From assembly GCA_902495085.1 (NCBI GenBank), contig CABUWA010000100.1, positions 1-6,922 on the forward strand: 6,922 nucleotides of DNA, given 5' to 3'. Under the pieces are notes generated by a model. The model was not told the DNA's origin. It worked only from the letters and a program-made list of their open reading frames with translations, and made no database searches. A program made the position numbers and the translations under genes. Positions within the stretch are counted from its first letter, which is position 1; every line of letters begins with the position of its first letter. Source of the stretch: an uncultured Collinsella sp. GTDB lineage: Bacteria > Actinomycetota > Coriobacteriia > Coriobacteriales > Coriobacteriaceae. Shown one piece after another: positions 1-6,384 of the stretch.

Positions 1-780
1 AACCAGGGCGCTCTGCTGCATGTTGTTATCGATGACGTAGGCGTCAACGCGGCCCTGCTGGAGTGCCTGGCGGGCCTCCTCGTCGGTCTTGAACTCCTGC
101 TGGCTGGCCTTGGGAGCGAGCTCCTCCAGGATGGCGGGGCCGTTGGAGCCGGACTGGACGGCGACGCTCTTGTCGGCCAGGTCGTCGACGCTCTTGATGT
201 CGTCGTTATCGGCGAGCACCAGGATGGCCTGCTGGGTGTAGTAGTAGGGACCGGCGAAGGAGACGAGCTTCTTGCGCTCGTCGGTGATGGTGTAGGTGGC
301 AAAGACAGCGTCGACCTGGCCATTCTGCAGGACAGACTCACGGGTGTCGGAGGTCACCTGGGTGATCTCGACCTTGTTCTCGCCCAGGATGTAGTTGGAC
401 AGGAGCTGCGCGATACCGGCATCGAAGCCACGGGTCTGACCGTCTTTCTCGTTGAGGAGGGAGAAGAGCGTGGAAGTCTGAACGCCACCGATCTTAAAGA
501 CGCCGGCGTCCTTGACGGCCGTCGCCCAGGTGCTGGCGGCGATGGCGTCGTCATCGGCCTTGGGGCCGTTGTCGACGAGCTTGTCGAACGCTTTGGCGTC
601 GAGCGTGGTGGAAGCCTCGGTATCCTCGGAGCTTTTGGAGGAGTCGGCGGCGGAACCCTTGTCGGCCTCGGCGCTGGTGTCGGAGCAGCCGGCAAGACCA
701 AGGCCGGCGACGGTTGCGAAGGTGGCGGCAACGAAGCCGCGGCGGTCGAGAACGACCTGCTGGGAGAGGTTCTTGCTCAT
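1..780 (-). CDS. Amino-acid ABC transporter substrate-binding lipoprotein (family 3), 3' end outside window
   Basis: This is the start of an extracytoplasmic solute-binding protein that would deliver a polar amino acid (glutamate/glutamine type) to an ABC permease. The 260 codons present begin at the ATG at 780-778, 7 bases after an AAAGGTG ribosome site. Residues 12-16 read DRRGF, a twin-arginine signal, followed by a hydrophobic stretch and the lipobox LAGC with the lipidated Cys at residue 32. A Ser/Asp/Glu-rich linker (33-60) follows. The bilobed binding fold starts near residue 94 (VFKIGGVQTS). Family motifs seen are GFDAGIAQLL (118-127), the R147 region, QVDAVFATYTITDERKKLVSFAGPYY (155-180, including the ligand-contacting Arg169 type position) and DDLADKSVAVQSGS (199-212). 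The pattern resembles actinobacterial GluB, as known for the family. The C-terminal part and the permease/ATPase genes would lie to the left. The exact ligand cannot be read from sequence. Confidence 0.93.
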   Translation of the reverse strand, partial: MSKNLSQQVVLDRRGFVAATFATVAGLGLAGCSDTSAEADKGSAADSSKSSEDTEASTTLDAKAFDKLVDNGPKADDDAIAASTWATAVKDAGVFKIGGVQTSTLFSLLNEKDGQTRGFDAGIAQLLSNYILGENKVEITQVTSDTRESVLQNGQVDAVFATYTITDERKKLVSFAGPYYYTQQAILVLADNDDIKSVDDLADKSVAVQSGSNGPAILEELAPKASQQEFKTDEEARQALQQGRVDAYVIDNNMQQSALV

Positions 781-823
781 GGTAGAACACCTTTCTCAAT
801 AAAATCCCTAGCGGTTGAGTAGA

Positions 824-853
824 GTTATACCCTATCGCGCTCAAATGGGTCAA
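824..853 (-). promoter_or_regulatory. Sigma-70-type promoter of the solute-binding protein gene
   Basis: On the minus strand TTGACC (853-848) and TATAAC (829-824) are separated by 18 bases, each matching 5 of 6 consensus bases. Transcription would begin near 817, giving a leader of about 37 bases before the ATG at 780. It lies downstream of the terminator at 1149-1191, so the gene appears to have its own transcription start. Confidence 0.7.
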
Positions 854-895
854 CACGAAATAACTCAGAAACATACTTACCTTATGGGTAATTCT

Positions 896-939
896 ACCTA
901 CCAAAAAGGGACAGGTTTATTTTGGCAGGTTTTATCTGG
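896..939. repeat. Small inverted repeat overlapping a tandem 14-base repeat
   Basis: ACCTACCAAAA (896-906) and TTTTGGCAGGT (920-930) are inverted copies matching at 10 of 11 positions; the exception becomes a G-U wobble in a minus-strand RNA. Overlapping this, CAGGTTTATTTTGG (912-925) is followed at once by CAGGTTTTATCTGG (926-939), 11 of 14 identical. It lies upstream of the promoter at 824-853 and has no T-run, so it is not a normal terminator. Function is unknown; it may be part of a dispersed intergenic repeat. The bases between here and 995 show no further structure I can support. Confidence 0.45.
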
Positions 940-995
940 ACAAACGTCGGTTGTTGCTGCTGAGATAGTGCTTTTCGGACGGCCCGCCTCGCTGT

Positions 996-1136
996 TTTGT
1001 CTCAATCAGTAACAGGTAGACGAGGAAATGGGTTCTAACTGTTACAGATTGAGACAAAGGTCAGGGACTAAGACGTCTTGTCTAGATCTGTAACAGTTAG
1101 ACGGGAATTCGGGCCCTAGATGTTACAGATCGAGAT
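996..1136. repeat. Two tandem 57-base imperfect palindromes with an 81-base period
   Basis: Four copies of a 23-base motif, approximately GTCTCGATCTGTAACAGTTAG plus two bases, lie in alternating orientation: 999-1021 (+), 1033-1055 (-), 1080-1102 (+) and 1114-1136 (-). Each plus/minus pair forms a hairpin with a loop of about 11 to 15 bases. The left palindrome extends to 996-1058 with 23 of 25 arm positions paired. The two 57-base units have identical geometry and about three quarters identity, and copy starts are exactly 81 bases apart. A perfect 10-base palindrome, AAGACGTCTT (1070-1079), sits between them. The array lies between the terminator of one minus-strand gene and the promoter of the next, in non-coding DNA. 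No poly-T follows either hairpin. Most likely a REP-like intergenic element or a cluster of protein-binding sites; identity unknown. Confidence 0.85.
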
Positions 1137-1148
1137 AATTGAGTTGGG

Positions 1149-1191
1149 AAAATAAAAACCTCCGCAGGGATGCTTTCCTTGCGGAGGTTTT
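1149..1191 (-). terminator. Rho-independent terminator of the DXS-family gene
   Basis: A 16-base-pair stem pairs 1155-1170 with 1176-1191 around a 5-base loop; it includes AAAACCTCCGCA and TGCGGAGGTTTT. On the minus strand there is one A/C mismatch in the stem and it is followed by TTTTTATTTT. It begins two bases after the stop codon at 1195-1193. On the plus strand the stem is also intact but is followed by a poorer T-run, so it could act weakly in both directions. Confidence 0.92.
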
Positions 1192-1192
1192 C

Positions 1193-2974
1193 TTACTCGT
1201 TGAGTAGCCTTACGGCTTCGGCGGCCATGTTCTCGACCGTCATGCCGTTCTGCGCGAGCAGTTCGTTGGGATCGTAGCGGTCGGGAAAGCCCTTGGCGAT
1301 GCCAAAGGTGCGCGTGCGCAACGGCGTGCATGCCAGATAGCATGCCACGCGCTCGCCCCAGCCGCCGTCCAAGATGCCGTCCTCGAGGGTGACGACAACG
1401 CGATGCTCGGCGGCAAGACTGTCGAGGAACTCGCGGTCGAGCTCGGTTGCAAAGCGCGGGTTGACGAGCGTGGCCTCGATGCCGTACTCGGCAGTCAGAC
1501 GGTTTGCCACGCGCTCACCCAGCTCAAAGAAATCGCCAAGCGCGAGCACGGCAACGTCGCGGCCCTGACGCACCACGTTGTAGCGAACGGCGCTGTAGTC
1601 GGTGTCTTCGGCGGGCGCAAGGTCGGGGCGGCTTACCAGGCCGATGCCCGGTACGCGGATTGCCACGGGATGCTCGCGGTGGTCGAGCGACCAGCTCAGC
1701 ATGGACAGATATTCCTCCATGCAGGCAGGCGCCAAGTAGTGCATGTTGGGAAGACCGCCCAGCATGGAAATATCAAAGAACGAAAGATGCGTCTCGGACG
1801 TGGTGCCAAAGATTGACGCACCAAACACCAAAATGGTTGCGGGGGCGTCGTTGAGGCACAGGTCGTGCCACAGCTCGTCGTAGGCGCGCTGCAAAAACGT
1901 GCCGTACACACCAAAGACTGGCTTGGCGCCCGAGCGCGCAAGCGCGGTGGCAAAGGTCACGGCGTGCTCCTCGGCAATGCCCACATCGACGAACTGTTTG
2001 CCGGCGGCAGCGCGAAGCTCGGGTGTAAAGCCCATGATGTAGGGCGTGGCGGCCGTGATGCCCACGACCTGCGGATCGCGCTCGATGGCGGCGCTGAGCG
2101 CTTCGCCCGTAATGTCGGCATAGGTGCGCGGCGCAGGCTCGCTCGGATGGCCCGGGCAGAGCTTGCGCCCGGTCGCCATGTCAAACGGACCCACGTGGTG
2201 CCAGCGTTCGGGGTCGCTCTGGGCCGGCTCAAAGCCCTTGCCCTTGGCGGTGGAGACGTGCAGCACGATGGGATGATCGATATTGCGCAGTTCCTGCAGC
2301 GCGTCGACTAGGGCCAACACGTCGTTGCCGGCGTCCAAATAACGGTAGTCGAGTCCCATCGCGCGGAAAACGTTGCGCTCACAGGTGCCGTTGCTGGCGC
2401 GCAGCTCGGCCAGATTGCGATAGAGGCCACCGTGGTTCTCGGCGATGGACTGGTCGTTATCGTTGACGATGATGATCAGGTTGCTGTCGAGTTCGGCGGC
2501 ATTGTTAAAGCCCTCAAACGCCAGGCCGCCAGAAAGCGAGCCGTCGCCAATAACAGTAATGACGTTATACGTGTCGTCCGCCAGGTCACGAGCGTGCGCC
2601 AGGCCGCAGCCCAGGCTCACCGACGTGGAGGTGTGGCCCATGGCGAACAGGTCGTGCTCGGACTCGTCGGGATTGGCAAAGCCAGAAGCCTCGCCATAAC
2701 GCTCCGGATCGATATAAGTGTACGCGCGCCCGGTCAGCGCCTTGTGGGCGTAGGTCTGGTGCGAAACGTCAAAGACAATCTTGTCGATGGGGGAGTTAAA
2801 TACGCGATGAAGCGCAACCGTAAGCTCAACGACGCCCAAGTTGGGGGCAACGTGCCCGCCGACGGCGGCGGAGCTTTCGAGGATTGCCTGACGGATCTCG
2901 CCGCAGAGCAGCGGAAGCTCGGTGCGGTCGAGAGCCTTGACGTCCTCGGGCGTTGTCGTTTGCGTAAGCAGCAT
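1193..2974 (-). CDS. 1-deoxy-D-xylulose-5-phosphate synthase (DXS) family thiamine-diphosphate enzyme, divergent acceptor site
   Basis: A 593-residue cytoplasmic enzyme; E. coli DXS has 620. DXS joins pyruvate to glyceraldehyde 3-phosphate, feeding isoprenoid (MEP), thiamine and pyridoxal synthesis. Three transketolase-like domains are visible: cofactor-binding (about 1-285), pyrimidine-binding (286-460) and C-terminal (465-593). Cofactor residues are kept: GGH with His41, GHTSTS with His114, GDG (143-145), NDN (171-173), His260, catalytic Glu335 in IAEEHAV, and Tyr365 in TFLQRAYDE. By my alignment, the DXS motif DRAGIVGADGxTH is FGASIFGTTSETH (384-396), and RYPRG is RVPGI (440-444). E. coli Arg420, Asp427 and Arg478 thus become Gly385, Thr392 and Gly443, and Arg99 becomes Pro102. 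It therefore looks like a paralogous DXS-like family rather than the housekeeping enzyme, and its substrate may differ. Start: an in-frame TAA lies just upstream, so the ATG at 2974-2972 is the first possible; GGAG sits 12 bases ahead. It is transcribed alone, divergently from the HD-domain gene. Confidence 0.9.
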   Translation of the reverse strand: MLLTQTTTPEDVKALDRTELPLLCGEIRQAILESSAAVGGHVAPNLGVVELTVALHRVFNSPIDKIVFDVSHQTYAHKALTGRAYTYIDPERYGEASGFANPDESEHDLFAMGHTSTSVSLGCGLAHARDLADDTYNVITVIGDGSLSGGLAFEGFNNAAELDSNLIIIVNDNDQSIAENHGGLYRNLAELRASNGTCERNVFRAMGLDYRYLDAGNDVLALVDALQELRNIDHPIVLHVSTAKGKGFEPAQSDPERWHHVGPFDMATGRKLCPGHPSEPAPRTYADITGEALSAAIERDPQVVGITAATPYIMGFTPELRAAAGKQFVDVGIAEEHAVTFATALARSGAKPVFGVYGTFLQRAYDELWHDLCLNDAPATILVFGASIFGTTSETHLSFFDISMLGGLPNMHYLAPACMEEYLSMLSWSLDHREHPVAIRVPGIGLVSRPDLAPAEDTDYSAVRYNVVRQGRDVAVLALGDFFELGERVANRLTAEYGIEATLVNPRFATELDREFLDSLAAEHRVVVTLEDGILDGGWGERVACYLACTPLRTRTFGIAKGFPDRYDPNELLAQNGMTVENMAAEAVRLLNE

Positions 2975-3101
2975 CGTTGTGGGTTACTCCATGCGAATCG
3001 TGCGCCGGCGCTCCCTCGGCCGACACAATTGCACAAGACAGTCTCGCACATTTTGGCGTTTGATATGTGACGGCGGCGCGGTAATTCGCCAACTGGTGGG
3101 G

Positions 3102-3113
3102 CAAAACGTTTTG
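3102..3113. promoter_or_regulatory. Perfect palindrome CAAAACGTTTTG, candidate LacI/GalR-type operator
   Basis: This 12-base perfect palindrome has the central CG and A/T flanks typical of LacI/GalR-family operators (for example PurR- and CcpA-like sites, as known for the family). It lies in the 228-base gap between the divergent DXS-family and HD-domain genes, 128 bases before the former and 89 before the latter. Either gene or both could be controlled. Assignment to a regulator family is inference. Confidence 0.45.
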
Positions 3114-3139
3114 TCCGATGCCATACTGATGTGTTCAAT
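3111..3139 (+). promoter_or_regulatory. Weak candidate promoter for the HD-domain/membrane protein pair
   Basis: TTGTCC (3111-3116) and TTCAAT (3134-3139) are 17 bases apart, each matching 4 of 6 consensus bases. The -35 overlaps the palindrome at 3102-3113, which would suit repression. Both boxes are poor and no better pair was found in the gap on either strand, so this is tentative. Confidence 0.25.
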
Positions 3140-3191
3140 GATGTTTTTATCGATTGTGCACAGGCCGTGGCTTGCCGCCATGAGCCGCCGG

Positions 3192-3198
3192 AAGGAGG
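3192..3198 (+). promoter_or_regulatory. Ribosome binding site setting the HD-domain gene start
   Basis: AAGGAGG ends 4 bases before the ATG at 3203. The frame is open further upstream to an ATG at 3131, but that codon has no comparable site and the extra 24 residues do not look like part of the domain. The start at 3203 is therefore preferred. Confidence 0.75.
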
Positions 3199-3202
3199 CA
3201 GC

Positions 3203-3739
3203 ATGTCCGATGCCGTTCGTGCCGAGAAAATCGCGCACGAGGTCGACGATGCCGCCCGCCAGCTGGCCCAGGCGGGCCGCTTGGACCTGACGCGCGAGTT
3301 TATCCAGCATGGCGACGTGACGGTCTATGCACATGTGACCTCGGTGGCGCGGGCGAGTCTGTCCTTTGCCGAGCGCCTGGGCCGCGTCGGTGTTTCGGTC
3401 GACCGCGCCTCGTTGCTGCGCGGAGCCTTGTTACACGATTACTTTCTCTACGATTGGCACGACCCCGACCCGAGCCATCGGCTGCATGGCTTTCGCCATC
3501 CGTTTTTTGCCCTAGCGCGTGCCGAAGAGGATTTTGAGCTGACGCCGCGCGAGCGGAATATCATCGCGCGCCATATGTTTCCGCTGGTACCGGTGCCGCC
3601 GACGTGTCGTGAGGCTTGGATTGTATGCCTGGCAGATAAATGGTGCGCGTTGCGCGAGACGGTCAACGGCCGCCTGCCGCGCAAGGACAAGGCGGACGAT
3701 GGCGTGAGTGGCGAATCGAGCGAAAAGAGGAGAGGGTAG
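3203..3739 (+). CDS. HD-domain metal-dependent phosphohydrolase
   Basis: A 178-residue soluble protein of the HD superfamily, whose members hydrolyse phosphate esters (nucleotides, cyclic nucleotides or similar) using one or two bound metal ions. Candidate metal ligands, in family order, are His44 (YAHVTSVAR), His78-Asp79 (GALLHDYFLYDWHD), His99 (HGFRHP), His124 (ARHMFPL) and Asp145 (CLADKWCAL). The H-HD-H-H-D spacing suits a two-metal site. The last 20 residues are charged and probably disordered. The stop codon lies 3 bases before the next gene, a PF06541 membrane protein. HD proteins are often found beside, or fused to, that family, which suggests a joint role in the membrane. The substrate is unknown. 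It is not an HD-GYP or Rel/Spo protein, because the corresponding signature motifs and domains are absent. Confidence 0.85.
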   Translation: MSDAVRAEKIAHEVDDAARQLAQAGRLDLTREFIQHGDVTVYAHVTSVARASLSFAERLGRVGVSVDRASLLRGALLHDYFLYDWHDPDPSHRLHGFRHPFFALARAEEDFELTPRERNIIARHMFPLVPVPPTCREAWIVCLADKWCALRETVNGRLPRKDKADDGVSGESSEKRRG

Positions 3740-3742
3740 ACG

Positions 3743-4762
3743 GTGGGAACCGCGATTGATATGGCGTTTGGCGGCGCGACGCTTGCCGCCTGCCCGCTCT
3801 CGGCACTGGTGCTCTCGTTTGCCTTTTACGGGTTTTGCGGCTGGGCGTGGGAGTCGACAGCATGCGCCATGCTCAACCAAGGACGATTCGCCAACAGCGG
3901 TTTTTTGCTGGGGCCGTGTTGTCCTATCTATGGTGTGGGCGGCATAGCCTGCTGGATTTTGCTGCGCGGAATTCCGAATGCCTCGAGCCAGTTTGTCGCC
4001 GCGGCGCTTGTGTGCAGCGTAATCGAGTACAGTGTGGGCCTTCTATTGGAAAAAACAACAGGCGCACGCTTTTGGGATTACTCACACCTGCCGTTTAACT
4101 TGCACGGACGCATCTGCCTGTACTGGGCCTGCGCGTTTGGCTTGGGTGCGTTGTGTATTTGCCGTTTAGTGGAGCCGGCATTGCTGGGGCTGCTTGGCCA
4201 TCTACCGGTGCTGATTGTGCGGCTGTCCGCCTTTATCGTCGCTGTCGCGATGATGGTCGATGCGGTGTGCTCGTTGGCAAGCTGGCGGCGTCTGTCCGAT
4301 CAGCTGGAGCGTGTGCGCGCCGACCTTGCCGACCGCATCAACGAGTCGCTTGCCGATGCGTCTGACTCCATGCTCGAACGTATTCCCGATTCGGCAATCG
4401 ACTCGGTGACACAGACGCATATCCGCAGCCGTGCCGTTAACGCGTGGCTGGCCGAGCTGGGCGACGCGACGCTCGATGCCCTGCGCGAGAAGGCTTCGAT
4501 GCCGACGTTTATCGCGGATGGTGCTCGCGGCCTGGCGCTTGCCGCCCGCCGCGTGGCCGATGCCGCGCCGAACATGCCGCATCCGTCGCTCAGTCGTCGC
4601 CTTGCCGGCAAGCACATGAGCCGCCCGGTGCCGAGCGTGTCACTCAGCCGCCGCGACCTACGCTTCTTTAACGCCTTCCCGCGTCTGCGCATCAATCGCT
4701 ACGAAGGTGTCATTCGGGCTACCGACCTCCGCGACCGAGCCCGCGAGCTGTTCCGCCGCTAG
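3743..4762 (+). CDS. Putative ABC transporter permease-like membrane protein (PF06541, CmpB / type IV family)
   Basis: A 339-residue integral membrane protein. The N-terminal half carries the hallmarks of the 'putative ABC-transporter type IV' family: GWAWES (33-38), GFLLGPCCPIYG (53-64), TTGARFWDYS (105-114) and NLHGRICLYW (119-128). Hydrophobic segments lie near residues 17-35, 63-75, 83-102, 124-142 and 154-178. From about residue 180 the protein turns cytoplasmic: 160 residues rich in Arg, Asp and Ala, partly coiled-coil-like at 184-215, ending in a basic stretch. I do not recognise a domain in this tail. Start: GTG at 3743 is preferred because AGAGGAGAGGG precedes it at good spacing; ATG at 3761 is the alternative. 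The 3-base gap to the HD-domain gene indicates co-translation. Despite the family name, no ATP-binding partner is nearby and transport has not been shown, so the role is unknown. Confidence 0.85.
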   Translation: MGTAIDMAFGGATLAACPLSALVLSFAFYGFCGWAWESTACAMLNQGRFANSGFLLGPCCPIYGVGGIACWILLRGIPNASSQFVAAALVCSVIEYSVGLLLEKTTGARFWDYSHLPFNLHGRICLYWACAFGLGALCICRLVEPALLGLLGHLPVLIVRLSAFIVAVAMMVDAVCSLASWRRLSDQLERVRADLADRINESLADASDSMLERIPDSAIDSVTQTHIRSRAVNAWLAELGDATLDALREKASMPTFIADGARGLALAARRVADAAPNMPHPSLSRRLAGKHMSRPVPSVSLSRRDLRFFNAFPRLRINRYEGVIRATDLRDRARELFRR

Positions 4763-4948
4763 CCGGGACGGGCACGCTCACGGCTTCCTTGCTCGCGTAT
4801 TTCCCGTTCGTTTCGCGCCCGTTGCCGCGCCGTTTCCAAGATTGCGGCACCGTTTCCATTCGACAACGCAGCGTTTAACAACGCCGTATCTGGTCTACAC
4901 CAGTTGCCTCTCGGCCGCATTATGGGCGCCGACAACGTTCATGCGATC

Positions 4949-4957
4949 AAGGGGGAG
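4949..4957 (+). promoter_or_regulatory. Ribosome binding site setting the amt start
   Basis: AAGGGGGAG precedes the ATG at 4961 by 3 bases (the G-run by 5). An in-frame ATG at 4904 exists but lacks such a site and would add 19 residues not seen in Amt proteins. Confidence 0.8.
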
Positions 4958-4960
4958 CGA

Positions 4961-6238
4961 ATGTACGATACGGGATCGACAACGTTTATGCTCATCTGCA
5001 CCATGCTCGTGTTTTTAATGACACCGGGTCTGGCGTTTTTCTACGGCGGCCTGTCCAGGCGCAAAAATGTCATCAACACCATGCTCATGTGCTTTGGCGC
5101 CATTGGCCTGGTCGGCGTGCTGTGGATTGTTGCCGGCTGGTCGCTGGCCTACGGCGGCGACGGTTCCAGCCCGTTTATTGGAGGCCTTGACCAGCTGCTG
5201 TGCCTGCCGGTGCTCAACCAGGTGCTGCAGGCGGCTGAGGGCACCGCGTCGGACGGCGCCGTCTACCCGGAGATTATCAACATCGCCTTCCAGATGGCGT
5301 TTGCCATGATCACGGCTGCTATCGTCACGGGCAGCCTGGCCGGCCGCGTTAAGTTTGGTGCCATGACGGCCTTCCTGGGCATTTGGCTGCTCGTGGTCTA
5401 CGCGCCGCTCGCCCATATGGTATGGGGCGGCGAGGGCTCCTTTATCGGTGACATCATCGGAGCGCTCGACTTTGCCGGCGGCGACGTGGTGCACATTTCG
5501 TCCGGTCTCACGGGCCTGATTCTCTGCTTAATGCTCGGCCGTCGTCGAGGCTTTGGCATGGTGAGCTATCGCCCGCATAACGTGCCGTTTGTGGCGTTGG
5601 GCGCCGGCTTGCTTTGGTTTGGCTGGTTTGGCTTTAACGGCGGCAGCGAGTTCAAGGCCGACGCCGTGGCGGCACTCGCCATTCTCAACACCGTGACGGC
5701 CAGCGCGGCGGGCATGGTCTCGTGGCTTGCCGTCGAGCGCGTGCATACCGGCCGCCCCACGCTGGTGGGCGCCAGCACCGGTTTGGTCGCGGGCCTTGTG
5801 GTGGTCACGCCCGGCGCAGGCTTTGTCGAGCCGTGGGCGGCGCTGGTCATGGGCCTGATCGTCTCTCCCGTTTGCTACTTGGCCATCAGTCATCTTAAGA
5901 CCAAGTTCGGCTACGACGATGCGCTCGACGCGTTTGGCTGCCACGGCATCGGCGGCATCTTGGGCGGCGTGCTCACGGGCCTGTTCTGCGTGCCGGAGCT
6001 TTCGTGGACCGGTAAGGGTGGTCTGTTCTACACGGGCGACGTCTCGCTGCTCATCTCGCAGATTTTGGGCATTGTGGTAACGGTCGCTATTGTGCTGGTG
6101 CTCGACTTGGCGATCGCCGCGGTGGTCAAGGCGCTGTTCCACGGCAGCTTGCGCGTGGACGAGGCCGACGAGGCGCTGGGCTTGGATGCGAGTCAGCACG
6201 GCGAGAGCGCTTATCCCTCCTTCTCGGGACTTGACTAG
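4961..6238 (+). CDS. amt: Ammonium transporter (Amt/AmtB family)
   Basis: A 425-residue inner-membrane channel with about 11 hydrophobic helices, a normal length for trimeric Amt proteins, which take up ammonium for glutamine synthesis. Functional residues are present: the phenylalanine gate Phe110 and Phe114 (AFQMAFAMIT), Trp155 (HMVWGGEG), Asp170 (GALDFAGGDVVHIS), the twin pore histidines His178 and His328 (DAFGCHGIGGI), and Ser229 (FGFNGGSE). The C-terminal cytoplasmic tail SLRVDEADEALGLDASQHGESAY (396-418) matches the tail through which PII contacts Amt. There is no cleavable signal peptide; the protein begins directly with helix 1. The 198 bases upstream (4763-4960) hold no clear terminator and no convincing promoter. 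TTAACA at 4875-4880 could be a -35 box but lacks a good partner, and a small inverted repeat CTGGT/ACCAG (4890-4903) is the only other structure seen there. A PII gene follows 146 bases downstream. Confidence 0.97.
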   Translation: MYDTGSTTFMLICTMLVFLMTPGLAFFYGGLSRRKNVINTMLMCFGAIGLVGVLWIVAGWSLAYGGDGSSPFIGGLDQLLCLPVLNQVLQAAEGTASDGAVYPEIINIAFQMAFAMITAAIVTGSLAGRVKFGAMTAFLGIWLLVVYAPLAHMVWGGEGSFIGDIIGALDFAGGDVVHISSGLTGLILCLMLGRRRGFGMVSYRPHNVPFVALGAGLLWFGWFGFNGGSEFKADAVAALAILNTVTASAAGMVSWLAVERVHTGRPTLVGASTGLVAGLVVVTPGAGFVEPWAALVMGLIVSPVCYLAISHLKTKFGYDDALDAFGCHGIGGILGGVLTGLFCVPELSWTGKGGLFYTGDVSLLISQILGIVVTVAIVLVLDLAIAAVVKALFHGSLRVDEADEALGLDASQHGESAYPSFSGLD

Positions 6239-6239
6239 C

Positions 6240-6339
6240 GGCTTCCCCAGGCACCGCACCTTGGGTTTCAAACCGTCGCTTGCGTACAAAAGTACGCGGC
6301 GCTCCTCTTTCAACCCAATCTGCGGCACCTGGGAAACCC
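6240..6339. repeat. Long imperfect hairpin (about 100 bases) between amt and the PII gene
   Basis: Starting at the amt stop, the sequence folds back on itself. The tip is GCGTAC-AAAA-GTACGC (6282-6297). Outward blocks pair: 6263-6265 plus TT with AACCC (6261-6265 with 6314-6318), CCGCA with TGCGG (6254-6258 with 6321-6325), and CCCAGG with CCTGGG (6246-6251 with 6328-6333). Short bulges and mismatches separate the blocks. No T-run follows on the plus strand, so a standard terminator is unlikely. It could be an ERIC/REP-like repeat, an RNA stabiliser, or an element setting the Amt:PII ratio; these are inferences. Confidence 0.8.
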
Positions 6340-6384
6340 GCGTCTCATGTAAAGGGATACGTTGATTATTGAGAGGAATTCATT

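Noticed and set aside
815..1012. Open frame of 65 codons on the plus strand
   Set aside because: It begins at a TTG with no ribosome site, runs antisense through a strong promoter and into the palindromic repeats, and its translation has no recognisable features.
996..1058. Terminator
   Set aside because: The stem is long but no T-run follows on either strand, and a strong terminator already ends the upstream gene at 1149-1191.
996..1136. CRISPR array
   Set aside because: Repeats alternate in orientation, are imperfect, and are too few and unevenly spaced for a direct-repeat/spacer array; no cas genes are present.
1865..2311. Long plus-strand frames inside the DXS-family gene, including one of 148 codons
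   Set aside because: They are antisense shadows of a convincingly conserved enzyme and their translations are low-complexity.
3002..3011. Perfect GCGCCGGCGC palindrome
   Set aside because: Short GC-only palindromes are expected by chance in DNA of this composition, and it is not placed like a promoter operator.
2975..3101. Thiamine pyrophosphate riboswitch in the leader of the DXS-family gene
   Set aside because: The conserved CTGAGA-type and ACC-TGATC-type blocks are absent.
3131..3202. Upstream extension of the HD-domain protein
   Set aside because: The ATG at 3131 has no good ribosome site, whereas AAGGAGG precedes the ATG at 3203.
2984..3334. Minus-strand frame of 116 codons ending just before the DXS-family start
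   Set aside because: It lies antisense to the HD-domain gene and its promoter region, has no domain signature, and looks like a by-product of GC-rich codon use.
4904..4960. Upstream extension of Amt by 19 residues
   Set aside because: A strong ribosome site precedes the ATG at 4961, and family members start at the first helix as this does.
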